A stretch of DNA of 64,000 bases from Phocoena phocoena (lineage: Eukaryota; Chordata; Mammalia; Artiodactyla; Phocoenidae), in contig NC_089236.1 of NCBI RefSeq assembly GCF_963924675.1, forward strand, positions 46,284,500 through 46,348,499, given 5' to 3'. Of the stretch, positions 46,797 through 58,525 are shown in pieces (position 1 is the first letter of the stretch; each line of letters starts with the position of its first letter). Made by a program: the position numbers and the translations under genes. The notes beneath the pieces were generated by a model. The model ran no database searches. It saw only the letters and a list, made by a program, of their open reading frames with translations, and had not been told where the DNA came from.

Positions 46797-49700
46797 TTCC
46801 CCCTTTCTGATAGGCTTGAACACAGAATTCTGGTAAAGTACAACTTTTTATAAAGTGTTGTGAATTTTCAATACTACCTATAAAATACCAAATACTTCAA
46901 CTAGTTGAAAGTTAATTTTTAATCTTTGCAAGTTTACAAGGATTTACATTATTGCAGACTTTTTGAAATTATCTTTTGATGCATCATCAAATTTTGCTAC
47001 CAATAATCATATTTAAAGAGAGCTCTCCATTATTTTTACTATTCAGAGATTCATAAGATAGCACTCAGTTTCTTTAATCTTTGAATTATTTCCTACTTGT
47101 CCAAGTAGAAAATTTCTGGAAAGTAGCATATGGAATACCTGATATATAAGGTCTCTTAAAATATTGCTGTCATGATAAATATACTTTATTTATGATTTAT
47201 AGGACATTTGTCAAAAATAAAACATGAATTTATATGATCATAAAATGCATCTTAAATATGTAGCAAAAATAATAAACATAAGCAAAAAATTCAGCAAGAG
47301 ATACACTGTAAAATACACAAATCTTTATATATTGATAGAGTATAAGAATTTGATTTCTTTACACTGAGTCTTATTTAAGTAAACCTAAGGATTAAAAGCC
47401 ATCCAAAGATTTTGTCAATGGTAGTTAATACTTTTTATAACTTGAAATAGGGAGGAATTTATAAAAATATTTCAGACAACATTTATCTAAATTTATGTTA
47501 AAAATCATGTCTCTGAATTGTTTTCCATTCAATAAACCACCCAGTCATGTATAAATATATAGCAATATATCTAGACAATATACTGTAGAAATGTAATCTC
47601 ACTTTTATTATTTAAAAGATGATCACCAGTGACAAGTAGTTTAAGATAGGAGCAACGTGACCACTTTCTGATTAAAATGACAACATTCAAGTTTTTAAAA
47701 TATTATACCTTGAGTAAACACAAATGTTTGAGTGAAATAAAGGCACTAGATATTCTTAATGCATACTAAAATTATGATGACTAGATCTTTTTCAGATTTT
47801 ATTCCTATTTTTACCTGTCTCTGTTCTTATTTCATCCATTTGTCTTCACTACCTTTTCTTCTTCAGTTCAGTAGTGTACTTTTATTGATATATTTAGATC
47901 AGAAATTCTTACCTTACAAAATACTCCAACAAGTATATAATCAGTCAGAAAATTAAGAAAAAGTTTGCATAGATACTTTTTTCTAAGTAGTGTGACCCCT
48001 TTTTACATTATTGAGCTAAAATAGGTTTATGTGAATTGTATAACAAAATTAAAATTTTTATTTTCCCCACATATGTAATCAGTGTAACACTCCTCTAACT
48101 ACAGCAAAAAAAAAAAATCAACAAAAATAACAAAAACAAAAACACATTTTACAACTAAATTAGATTTCTAACAGATTAGTTTAAGTTTTCTCCTCTAAAG
48201 AAATGTTATCATATAAGTGACTAGAAACAGTTTTTCTTTTGACATGTCCTTAGCTGTATTCCCTTCCTGAGAGTGACTGTTCCCAGAACCCTATGAGGGA
48301 CTGTGAATGAGGACCCAACCACTCCCCTTCCATCCACCTAAGTGTCTTTGGCTATTTTAGAGTTCCCTTACCTCTCTATGTCTCATCCCCTCTCTCTTCC
48401 TCAAGGTGGAGTGAGGTAATACCAAACTGAAAACAAGTTTATCTTTGCTTTCTTCTAGAATTTAAAGTCTTTTCTAGAACAAATTACATTCTGGGATTGA
48501 TGTTATTTTATGGTAAAGATGCAGGAAGTTTTGTTGATATGAGGCACTACCTTTTAGGTATCTTAAAGTTTCCTGAAGCTTTTTTGGGAGAAGAACATAT
48601 CAGACTGTAGAGCACAGCTTTGGGAGGTTCATTATACACAGGCTAGACTTTAAATAACATTGTTTTTTGTGTAATTTTGGGTTGTGCTTCTATACAGCTG
48701 GACATTATTAGGCTACAGTATAAGATAGATCAAGCAAAAATTCTATACTCTCCAAATTTAAAAGGATCACTGTTACACTGATAAATGGCAAGTATCAATA
48801 GTATAAGCTTAAACAGTGCTGAAGAGACAAAAACTGATATGATAGGCACAGCCCCGCATTATCAAGACAGCAATGATGAAGTACAACACTTTAGAGACTT
48901 TACTAACAGTTTAAGAGTTCTGGCACACTATAGCCTGTATAATGAGGCTTCTAAACTTTCAGCTCACAGAACTTGCATTTGAAGAGATAAAATACTTTAC
49001 AAACTCTATTTCATTAATCTTTGCAGTATCTCTGTGAAGAATTATGAACACCAATCAACAGATTACAGAGTGACAGCACTGAAATACTGAATGAATTGCC
49101 AGTCCTCTCAAGACTTGAAGATTCTCCTTAAAATGAAAGGGTTTTTTTTTTTCCTTGTTATTGTTTTTTTGTTTGTTTTTAAACTACCAGTCCTCTAAGA
49201 CCAAGTTAATATGTTAAATCCTGTAAAGTACCAACATCTTGTATCTTCTTGGGCAGACGGAAAAGTAGAGAAGGTCTAAAATCTCAGCATTTGGAATTTA
49301 ATAATAGGTTAAATCAATATTTTAATACCAAAATACTTGAATATACAAAAGCATATTTTTTAAGAGGCACTGTGTGTGACTGTGACTCTCTTTTAGGCCT
49401 ACACTATAGTCTGCATTAACACCAGATAAGAATTTCAATCTTGCAGCAAATTTGTCTAATCATATTAAATATCCCATTCAAGTGACTTCAACAGCACATG
49501 GTTTGCACTGTATCATAAACAGCTCTTCAAAGGGCAAAAAAATCATCACCATCAATAAACAGCTATTGACCACTTACTGTGTATATCTTGAGTTTTTGAA
49601 AGATCATATTATTTCCAATTTGTTAAGCTAATCTTTCACAGAATTTTTTTTCATGTTGAGAAACCAAACTCACATCATATCCATGGGGCAAATATTAATC

Positions 49701-50040
49701 CAGGGGATCCAGAATATTTAAAAGCCATTTTAATAAATGAATTTAAGAAATTATTCTACTGTTCATGACAATAGTGTATGTAAAAAAAGAAAGTATAGAA
49801 GCAGTCAAGAATTAAGAAATACCACCAATATCTGTCAATATGAATTCTCCCATTTCTCTCCACAGATGTCCATATAATTAAAAAGCTTAATTTATTCTAT
49901 TCTATCTATGTATTGATTCTTCCAAGTCTCTCCTTCTCCACTACTACCATACCACTCCAAGAAGGATCATCGTATACAGTTTTACAGTTTTTCATTGTGC
50001 AACTCTAAAGAGAACTATTCACTTTGCAGTCTATGAGAAT

Positions 50041-50055
50041 GGCGCCACCTATAGG
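50041..50055 (-). promoter_or_regulatory. Strong CTCF-like motif, minus strand
   Basis: On the minus strand the 15-mer reads cctataggtggcgcc, matching the CTCF core except at the third and fourth bases, with an intact AGGTGGCGCC half. With the plus-strand site at 46782 it forms a convergent pair 3.2 kb apart. It lies just before an old L2 copy. Confidence 0.45.
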
Positions 50056-50069
50056 TGAGATGTACAAGA

Positions 50070-50203
50070 ACAGCACAATCGCACACAGCAGCCCTGCTTC
50101 CAAGTCACCATCCTCTCTCATCGGGACTACTGCAATTCTTTCCCATTTCATCTGCTTCCATTATTACTTCCTCCAATCACTGTCTACAGTGAAGCTAAAG
50201 TGA

Positions 50204-50235
<32 letters not shown>

Positions 50236-50880
50236 GTGGTACGCTGGCCTCTCACTGCTGTGGCCTCTCCCGTTACGGAGCACAGGCTCCAAACGCGCAG
50301 GCTCAGCGGCCATGGCTCACGGGCCCAGCCGCTTCGCGGCATGTGGGATCCTTCCGGACCAGGGCACGGATCCGTGCCCCCCTCATCGGCAGGTGGACTC
50401 TCAACCACTGCGCCACCAGGGAAGCCCCTAAAGTGATACTTTAAAAGTGTACAATACACCATAATATTTTCCTATTTAAAGTCTTTCAAATAGCTTTCCA
50501 TTGCATTTCATATGCAATTAAAGTTCCTTATTTTGTATTTGCTGTCTTCCTGCCTTAAGTTCACTTGCCATGTTTAACTCTCAATTCAAATGCCCCCTCA
50601 TCAAAGCACCATTATCTGACCACTCATTTTTAATTAGCAGCTCTTTCCTCTTCAATTTATTCTGCCTGAACAACAGGTTTGTTTTCTTTGTGGTACTTCT
50701 TAGAATTAAAAATTCATCTTCTATTTGTTCATTTACTTTGCGGGGCTGGGTGTCTATCTTATTCTTTAAACACTAGGTTTAAGGAAAAGAATGGGAAATA
50801 TTCTCTTGTGAGCAATTGACAATGCCTGACACGCTGAATGACTTCATATGTATTTTTGAATGACTAAGTGAATGAGTGCA
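50070..50880 (+). mobile_element. L2 LINE 3' half (+), split by a CHR SINE
   Basis: Left of the SINE: 'tctctcatcgggactactgc' and 'agtgaagctaaagtgat'. Right of it: 'aaagtctttcaaatagcttt', 'tcaaatgccccctcatcaaa', a decayed 'agaattaaaaattcat' block, and near the end 'caatgcctgacacgctgaat' followed by 'gaatgactaagtgaatgag'. These are in the order of the L2 ORF2 C-terminal region and 3' UTR. Ancient and non-coding. Confidence 0.65.
50195..50442 (-). mobile_element. CHR-type tRNA-Glu SINE with 15-bp target duplication, nested in L2
   Basis: The antisense body lies at 50210-50427, with the poly(A) tail as T-run 50207-50235 and the tRNA-Glu-like head at the right end ('gggcttccctggtggcgcag' in reverse complement). 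A perfect 15-bp direct repeat, ctaaagtgatacttt, is at 50195-50209 and 50428-50442. The many retained CpGs and the exact duplication point to a relatively recent insertion. Confidence 0.95.
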
Positions 50881-51089
50881 ATATTTAAAATTATGAATGT
50901 TAATATTGTGCTTTATCAAAATGTATTAAATTTTATGTATGGTGACTGATAAAATTTGTTTCAACTGAGGAAGAAATTAAATTATTGCCATTACAGGAAT
51001 AGCAAAGTTTGAATAAAAATAAAAAAGGAACTATCAGGAGAAATATATGAAGTAATATAATTGTCCTTGTATACATACCATGGAAAATT
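50881..51089. other. Unique AT-rich sequence
   Basis: Nothing recognised. Confidence 0.5.
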
Positions 51090-51160
51090 CACCAATTTTC
51101 TCTGAGCTTCAGTTTTCTCATATGGAAAATGAGAAAGATAGAGTAAATAATCACTATTTT
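51090..51160 (+). mobile_element. Probable MIR core fragment, sense
   Basis: 'ttctctgagcttcagttttc' then 'tcatatggaaaatgagaaag' (51098-51137) parallels the MIR 'ctctgagcctcagtttcctcatctgtaaaatggg' segment. Confidence 0.5.
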
Positions 51161-51164
51161 TTTT

Positions 51165-51290
51165 TTCAGTTACCAAACTCGATGATTTTGGGCAAGTATT
51201 TAGACTCTCTGTTTCAGTTTGCTCACAGATCTAATATAGGTAACTGTTCTGCAACTCACATACCATTGGCAAAAGTAAAAGTAAAATGAT
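51165..51290 (+). mobile_element. Second probable MIR fragment, sense
   Basis: 'gatgattttgggcaagtatt' (51181-51200), 'tagactctctgtttcagttt' and 'gctcacagatctaat' repeat the same MIR segment just after the first fragment, so two MIR pieces lie head-to-tail. Confidence 0.5.
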
Positions 51291-51417
51291 TTGCACGCAC
51301 TAAATTGTTACATAAACATAATGGGTTACCAACGTTATTCTCTGGGTAAGGGCAAATTGAGCCCCTAGTGGAAGTAATTCCATTAATGTTAGTGAAACTC
51401 TCATTTATGTAGTCCAT

Positions 51418-51645
51418 CAAGATCTACAGAGTACTTTTATATTTACCATTGCTTTTATAGATTCCCACATCCTATGAATGAGACACAGAAACTGTTATTA
51501 TCCCCATTTCACAGATCACAAAACTGAGTTTCAGTAATACTAGTTTCCTGCCCAAAGTCACTCAGATAGTAAAACGCTGGTTTGTGACTTGAATTCAGAC
51601 ACTTTTGAGTCCATATCTAGAAATCTTTCTATTGTGGTGCTAAAG
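51418..51645 (-). mobile_element. MIR SINE, antisense
   Basis: 'ttattatccccatttcacag' (51496-51515), 'atcacaaaactgagtttcag', 'ctgcccaaagtcactcagat' and 'gacttgaattcagacac' give a nearly complete reversed MIR. Confidence 0.82.
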
Positions 51646-53041
51646 TTCTAAACAGCAAAACAGTTGATTCCTTTGAATGGCCACACCAAGATACAGAAGT
51701 ATGGCATTGTATGCTCAGCCTACAAAGAATGTGTTAGTCTTATAAAAGAATGAAATGATACTATGATCTTACAAAATATAGATTATATTATAATAAACCT
51801 TGAATATAATACTAAATTTGCACCACAACTAGACAGATGAGTTCTTAAGGTCACTTACCTTTCAAAAACTATCAATTGCTAAAGTAGTCTTCATATCAGT
51901 AAAAGTAAACTGAATTATATTGAATACTTAATATAAAAAGTGCACATAGCACCCTCTGTCAATTACTTAATCTCATTTTAAAAAATAGTTCTGTGTATTT
52001 GACACCTGTCAAAAATTTAGTTGACAGACTTCTTTTTTCAATGTATTACACCTTCTAAGAATCTAATCAATGTGTCCAATTTACTATTCATAATTTACAT
52101 AGCATACTTATGGCTTTATTCCACATTTATCTTCTATTTTCTCATCACCAACTTTCAGCATTCATCAGAAAGATTAATGAAAATCCTATTACTTCAACCA
52201 TACATTTGGGTATATAATAATGCATTTATTAATTTTTACAAAATTAAACACAAAACTAAGGAGGCTTTCTTAATTTGAAAAAATAATCAAAATGAGAAAA
52301 ATATGTGTTTGATTTTACTGGGAATATTGTACTAGTAATTGTACAAATTTGCCACATAATGCACCTTAAAGAAGGAGAAGAATCTTTATAATAATATAAA
52401 CATAGCATTTTGAGGTTTGTATCAGAGCCAGGTACACAAATTTTAGGCCACTGTTCAAAAATGAATATGCCCAATGCTTTGTTCAAAAAACAGGGAAAAA
52501 GTACCACAAAAGGTAATTATAATACTTGTTTCCTTTTGTCCCTGGTATCTCCATTCCTTCCCCACCTCCTCTCCCTCCCCTTGCCTCCCTCAACTTGTCA
52601 TGGTGATTTTTGCTATTTAATATTGTTCTAAGGAAATAACAATTAAACTTTTAAATTATTAATGGATTTTACCTTTCATCTTTATATTGGTCAATGACAG
52701 TTTTAAATGGAAATATCAGGGTATTTCTCTCATACATGGAATTATTGAAATGACCCTATTCTTATATCCTGGCTCAACCCTAGGGGTGTCTCAAGCTGGG
52801 CAAAAAGAGACAAATACAAGCCAGACTTAGAAAGTTTGGAAGGAGAAAGAGATGTTCCCCATCCCTGGGTCCAACCCCTGCCATTCCTCATGCGCCATTG
52901 TCCCACTTCACTTAAAAAGCACCATTTCAAGGATAAAATTACTATCTCAAGACATAAATGCAGAACATTAGACCCTAGGTGTGAAGCCTATTTGACCAAC
53001 TGTACTGGTTGCATGTCCCTGAAGTAGCCTTGGTTCTTATG
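51646..53041. other. Unique sequence
   Basis: No gene or named repeat was recognised. A CT-rich stretch lies at 52530-52600. Confidence 0.5.
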
Positions 53042-53145
53042 CTCAGTAAGTAGATACTATCATCCCCATAGAACCAAAGGAAAATATTATGACACAATGA
53101 GATTTAATAATTGGCCCAAGGTCTCAAAACTAGTTACTAATATTC
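53042..53145 (-). mobile_element. Probable MIR fragment, antisense
   Basis: 'tagatactatcatccccata' followed by 'acaatgagatttaataattg' and 'gcccaaggtctcaaaactag' matches the reversed MIR order. Confidence 0.6.
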
Positions 53146-53266
53146 TCAGAGGATTATTTTCACCTTAAGTATGAACAATGTCTACGTACATGAATCATTG
53201 CATTAGATTTAGCCTAAATACATTTAACTAATTTTTCTATCTGTAGTATATTGCATGTGCACCCAC

Positions 53267-53440
53267 ACATATGTGTGTTATGTGTATATATATGTGTATG
53301 TGTGTATATATACACACACACACTATCTCCGCCTTAAGTATAAGTAAATTTGTATATATATAATCTGTAAATACACAAGTAGGTGTATATATGTTTATAT
53401 ATACACACGTTTATACACACACACACACACACACACACAC
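53267..53440 (+). repeat. Compound TG/TA/CA alternating tract
   Basis: Alternating purine-pyrimidine blocks run from 53267 to 53322, with a perfect 20-bp palindrome at 53299-53318 centred on TATATA, and after a gap a pure (CA)n run at about 53414-53440. Such DNA can adopt Z-form or cruciform structure and is mutable. Confidence 0.85.
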
Positions 53441-53739
53441 CAGAAATTATCCTGTAATAAATTGGTTGGATGTCTTTGCAATTTATCTATAAATTTTATT
53501 CTTGTAAATATATTGATTGGGAATAATCTTTAGAAGTTTCAGAAGAGAATATTTCCCTTCAAAGAAGTCATGTTATCAATACTTTATGCAGTATGTTTCT
53601 ATTGCAACTAAATAACATAATAATTAAATTTAAAGTTTTATATATGTAAAACTTTAAGCTTCTGTCATTTTTCTTCCTGACTATTTAATATTACATAGCC
53701 TTCACACTGTTATATTTCAAGGTATGGTAAAATTTCTAT

Positions 53740-53801
53740 ATGTATACATTCATACATTTAAAAAATATTTATGTATACATTCATACATTTAAAAAATATA
53801 T
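53740..53801 (+). repeat. 31-bp tandem duplication
   Basis: Copies 53740-53770 and 53771-53801 are identical except at one base; each starts 'atgtatacattcatacattt'. Confidence 0.9.
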
Positions 53802-55394
53802 CTAATCTTACCAAAGTTACAGAAAGTACATATTCATTTTAATAAATTTAAATTCTCAACATGTCTTTATGATAAGGAAATCAAGAGATACTTTTCTTTT
53901 AGTTATGATTTGTATTTGGAACAGATACATTCAATGATATGTATTTTAATAACTTTTATGCTGGAACAAGACTTAAGCATTCAAGGAAAAGTGTTCAATG
54001 TTTTAGGATCTAAGAACTGCAATTTACGTTATTATGCTTAAAGGGTACACTTGGAAATCTGTGAAACTTTAGAAAATGCATACTTTAATATAGAATGAAT
54101 TAAAACAGCATCTCTAGTGTGCTGATTTTCATAATAGCTGGAGGCCAATGAACATATTTCATGTTTTTGTAAAATATAATATATAATAGTAAAACAACAA
54201 CAACAAAAAGAATACCATGTAGCCTTTGCTTTGCGACTTCACCATCATAGACCAAAACTGTCCCACCATGGACTTGTTTCATTGAAGTTCCCAGTTAAGG
54301 ATATGTTTTATTCTTATAAATGAGTTGTTTTGGGGGAGATTCCTAATGGAATTCAGTCTTGTACTGCATAACACATCTGAGGATCTGTGTTATTCCTACA
54401 TTACAATACACACTGTCAGGTCTAATTGCTTAATTATATTCTGACAGAATAGAATGTGGAGAGGGACAGGACCTGTTCAGTACATTCCTGCTAACGTCAG
54501 GAATCTCATTTAGAAGTTAACATATCCTTCAATTCTGAAAGAATGAAATATGTTCTGCTGATAAGGACTAAAGAAAATGTTTAATACAATTTGTACATGG
54601 GTATGTGGTGCTGATATAGGATATTTTGTCAAGAGAGAAAATGAATAAAAGTAAAATGTTTTATTTTTCAAGAAGAAAGAAGAAAACACATGAGTTTCAG
54701 CCTAAACAAAATCATTTTGTCAGTGTATTATGTATAAGTTTCCATTGAGAAAATGCAGACAAATTCCCTCATGTTTAAAACCTGGACTCCAGTTTACTGA
54801 GGAAATCATACACAAAGAATTGAAAAAGAAATAAAAGATATGATATGAAAACGTTAAAAGCTAGTTTGGGAGGAGCAAGTCAATAAGTCACTTGGAAAGT
54901 ATTGCATTTTAAAAGAGGGTCTGTTCATTTTCTCTCTAATGTAAAAATGGTGCATACATTGGAAATATCTTTTTTCCCTAAACTTTGCAAATCTCTATCA
55001 GCCATGAAATTCATCTCTTGCCAGTTGTCATAGTCTCCTGCTTTGACTGAAATAACCTAGGTCATTAGCTATCTGGCCTTTGCAATGTTAGTCTCTTTCT
55101 AGATCACCCAAGTACTTTAAATATAGGTGTCAAGGATATCTTCAATGAAGCAACATATTTACAATCTTTTGCAAATACTTTGTTAAAAATCATTTGCCTG
55201 GATTTTCTGTGAGACTAAATGGTATAGAGGATAAATTCTTATACTGAGAGAACCTCAATGGTTACTAGCTGTCCTTTATAAATATGTGGCCATCTTCCTT
55301 TATTTTCTGAGGCTATTCTCATCTAAGAGAAGGGAAAAGCTATTTTATAAGACTACCCAGAGGTGAACTAACACTTTGTTAATTAATGCTATCT
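53802..55394. other. Unique AT-rich sequence
   Basis: Nothing recognised. Confidence 0.5.
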
Positions 55395-55600
55395 AATTCT
55401 CCCTACATCACTATGTTGCAGGTATCATTATAAGCTCCATTGTACATATACAGATACAGCTTTAAACAGATTAAGCCAATTATCCAAGGGTGCACAGCTA
55501 GTAAATGAAAAAGCAAGAGCTAAAATCAAGATGGGTCTGATTTCAAAACACCTGATTTCAGAATTCATTTTTCAACTCTATACTGCTTTCTCATTTCTCT
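55395..55600 (-). mobile_element. MIR SINE, antisense
   Basis: 'aggtatcattataagctcca' (55420-55439), 'ttaagccaattatccaaggg' and 'tgcacagctagtaaatgaaa' (55491-55510) are the reversed MIR core and neighbouring tRNA-related region. Confidence 0.75.
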
Positions 55601-57159
55601 TTATCTTCTAACATTCTACTTTCTTCTAGAGAGACTGATTATGGACATATTAGATACATATAAGGCTCATTCCCACTCAGATAACTTTTCTTCCTTACAT
55701 TGTTCTCTTTACCCAGATTTCTCTCTAATGCCATTTCAAATGATAAATATATTTTTAATATCATAAGTTTCTTTTCATAAATAAAGGTAGTATCTTTGTC
55801 TTACTCTCTTCACTGCTACATAAGGTCACATGTAAAGAAAATATTATATAGGACTGTATAGGAATACACACACAAGAACACACATATAAGAATACATGTA
55901 TTAATATACATATATGTTTCATTTCTTTACATTTATGTATTATATATTTTTGTAAATATGTATATGTATGCATGTTTATACACATAGACATGTACACACA
56001 CAAAGTAGAGGCCTCATGACAAAACAGTTTGTAAAAGTTTTACTTTTTGAATCAGTGCTAAACATGAGTGACTTGTATCCCTGAAAACAACTGAAGTTTA
56101 ATCTATGTATTCTGTGCTTCAGAATCAGTAGTAAAAACTATTGATTATTTGTTTATTACTATTACTACAGCTTTAAATAGTTAAAGTCTTAATGGCCTTC
56201 AAGTGTAAATTGAGTTGCCCAAAACTCATCTGTTTAACAAAAGTTTGCAAGATTCACAATAATCCTAAACAATTTTGAATTACAAAGGACATACTTTTCT
56301 TTCTATAAAAACTAATATTTTATTAAGAAATCAATGACATATATTCAACTACATAAAAGTATATATAAAATATATAAAGACATCCCTAACATAAGGAAAC
56401 CCATTTTATGAGATCTCATATGTGATATACTGATGATGCTTGGATTATAAATATATATGTATAAATATTACATGATTGTTTATTCTTCTCTAAGTGAAAC
56501 TATTCAGAAACTTTTAAAGAATGGTCTTAAAATTATATAGAGTTCTAGTCCCTTTTTCTTCCCTGCTGAAAGAAATTGTAAAATGTACATCAAATGAATT
56601 TTTCCCCAAAGTGAAATGATACATATTTTTGAGTAAACAGGTTTCTTAGAAAAAATGCTCAGTGTCATCTCACTTGGTCAAAAGGGGACAGTTACACCTA
56701 CTAATCCTGATGTTTCAATAATATAATTAACAGCTATTTGCACAACCACATTTCCTATTTCACTAGTGGTGAACAAGTGAAAGAAAGAAACAATGCATTA
56801 TTTAGTATTGTTAAACTAATAAAATGGCAAGAAGTTTAAAGTCAGCTTATAGCTCCATATTTATTTTAAATTAGAAATGTAACATATCAAAATATCCCTG
56901 AGTATTTCAGTTCAACTCACAGTTTTAAAACTGGCATATAGTAAAGAAATGATACTCTTTGTATGGAGTATTCGATCCACTGAAGAACATTGATAAAGGA
57001 AGGGATACCAATATACTGGAAGCGCTACTAAAGTGAGGGGTTTTACAGTATCAGTGTGTGGTAATAACTATACTTTCCTTGATACAGTTTAGAGTCTGTC
57101 TTGAATAATAGTTATATTTTTAAACCATGGTTCCTGTGATGACCTCTTGACCCAAACAT
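55601..57159. other. Unique AT-rich sequence
   Basis: No gene or transposon was recognised. An imperfect ACA/ATA-rich low-complexity stretch lies at about 55865-56000. Confidence 0.5.
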
Positions 57160-57410
57160 AAAAATTTAGAAGATTAGGGCTTCCCTGGTGGCGCATTGGT
57201 TGAGAGTCCGCCTGCCGATGCAGGGGGCATGGGTTTGTGTCCTGGTCCGGGAAGATGCTACATGCCGCAGAGCAGCTGGGCGTGTGAGCCATGGCCGCTG
57301 AGCATGTGCGTCCGGAGCCTGGGCTCTGCGACGGGAGAGGCCATAACAGTGAGAGGCCCGCGTACCACAAAAACAAAAACAAAAACAAACAAAAAAAATT
57401 TAGAAGATTA
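57160..57410 (+). mobile_element. CHR-type tRNA-Glu SINE with 17-bp target duplication
   Basis: The sense body lies at 57177-57393: head 'gggcttccctggtggcgcat' (A-box region), a mutated B box (ggtttgtgtcc near 57232), and tail (AAAAAC)n with A-run. A perfect 17-bp repeat, aaaaatttagaagatta, is at 57160-57176 and 57394-57410. The mutated B box would weaken pol III transcription. Confidence 0.95.
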
Positions 57411-57607
57411 TAATATCATAATGCAATAATACATTCATATTTTAAAATGCATTATTTACTAATTCCATAACTGGCAACAACTATACAACATAATTGTAAT
57501 ATTGTACCTTCTGTACTCTGTTATTGTTAGGAAGTTTTTAAAGAAAAAAAGTAAAAATTGATGAAAAAACTTCTTTGTTTAAATACAAAACTACTCTAAT
57601 TTTTCAT
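57411..57607. other. Unique AT-rich sequence
   Basis: Nothing recognised. Confidence 0.5.
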
Positions 57608-57979
57608 TGCTATAGACAATGCTTGTGTTCCCCTCAAATTTGTATGTTGTAATCTAGTCGCCAGTATGGTGGTATTTCGAGGTAGGACCTTTGGGAGGTG
57701 AGTAGGTCGCTCATAAGGGCAGAGCCCTCATGAATGGAAGTAGTGCCTTAGAAAGGAGACTCCAGAGAGGTCCCTCACCTCTTCCACCCTATGAGGACCC
57801 AGTGAAAAGACAGCCACCTATGAAACAAGAAGCAGGCTCTCACCAGACACTGAAGCTGCTGGCACCTTGGTCTGTACTACCCAATCTCTAGAACTATGAG
57901 AAATAAATGTATTGTTTTTAAGCCACCCAGTCAATGATATTTTGTTATTGTAGCTTGAATGGACTATAAGAAATTGACA
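57608..57979 (+). mobile_element. ERVL-MaLR (MLT1-like) LTR
   Basis: The unit begins TG (tgctatagac) and ends CA (attgaca, 57979). It carries the family's 'cctttgggaggtgagtaggt' (57689-57708), 'gagccctcatgaatggaagt' and 'caccagacactgaagctgct' blocks and a poly(A) signal AATAAA at 57902-57907, followed by 'taagccacccagtcaatgat'. MaLR elements are ancient, nonautonomous relatives of ERVL retroviruses, long inactive. Family assignment is from memory. Confidence 0.75.
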
Positions 57980-58338
57980 CTGAGAAGTGGAGGTGTTGCT
58001 ATAACAAATACCTAAAAATGTTGAAGCTATAATGGGTAGAAGCTGGAAGAGTTTTGAGATGTGTATTGGGAAAGGCTACATTGACTTGAATGAACCACAA
58101 TGGTTGATTCTGATGAGGGCTCAGCAAGAGAAAAGGAGAACTATAGAGAAAGCCTTGGTCTTCTTAGAAAATTCCTAACTAATAATGAATGGAATGATGG
58201 TAGAAATGTGGATGGTAAAGGCCATGCTGATGAACCTCAGATGAAAATGAGAAACATGCTATTGGAAACTGGAGGAAAGGCAGTCCTTGTGATACAGTGC
58301 CATAGAACTTAACTGGATTGTGTCTGTGTCCTAATGTT
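57980..58338 (+). mobile_element. Partial ERVL-MaLR internal region
   Basis: Directly after the LTR come 'ctgagaagtggaggtgttgc' and 'ataacaaatacctaaaaatg' (57980-58020), then 'gaagctggaagagttttgag', the start of a MaLR internal sequence. It breaks off near 58338, and no 3' LTR follows. The short open frame at 58100-58312 lies inside and shows no intact retroviral domain, so it is non-coding debris. Confidence 0.65.
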
Positions 58339-58525
58339 AAATCCTAATTCACCTTCTAACTTCTACTCAAGCATCACTCTTTCTAGGAAGCCACCCGTGA
58401 CCTTGCAGTCTGATAGGGAAACCCCTTTTCTATGTATTAATAGCATTTATCACTATGCAATGTACGACTAATTTATTTGCATGCTCCATCTGTGCTATAT
58501 TGTAAACTACTTAGTTCAAAACCTA
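58339..58525 (+). mobile_element. L2 LINE 3' fragment, sense
   Basis: 'tctaggaagccacccgtgac' (58381-58400), 'atagcatttatcactatgca' (58440-58459) and 'ctaatttatttgcatgctcc' follow L2 3' order (..ccaggaagccttccctgacc.., ..tagcatttatcac..). Confidence 0.6.

Larger units (their letters stand above)
42028..50060. other. Long repeat-poor unique block
   Basis: About 8 kb in which I recognise no SINE, LINE, LTR or DNA transposon, in contrast to the rest of the window. There are no convincing exons. A-rich (48105-48150) and T-rich (49140-49185) tracts and CTCF-like sites are the only structured features. It could hold conserved non-coding elements, for example 45180-45650, but conservation cannot be tested here. 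Diverged repeats may have escaped recognition. Confidence 0.45.

Noticed and set aside
48785..48982. 65-codon ATG frame with a balanced amino-acid composition
   Set aside because: Short, with a weak start context (T at -3) and no exon, promoter or poly(A) evidence; not enough to call a gene.
58100..58312. 70-codon open frame with acidic composition
   Set aside because: It lies within the degraded MaLR internal region and shows no intact domain.
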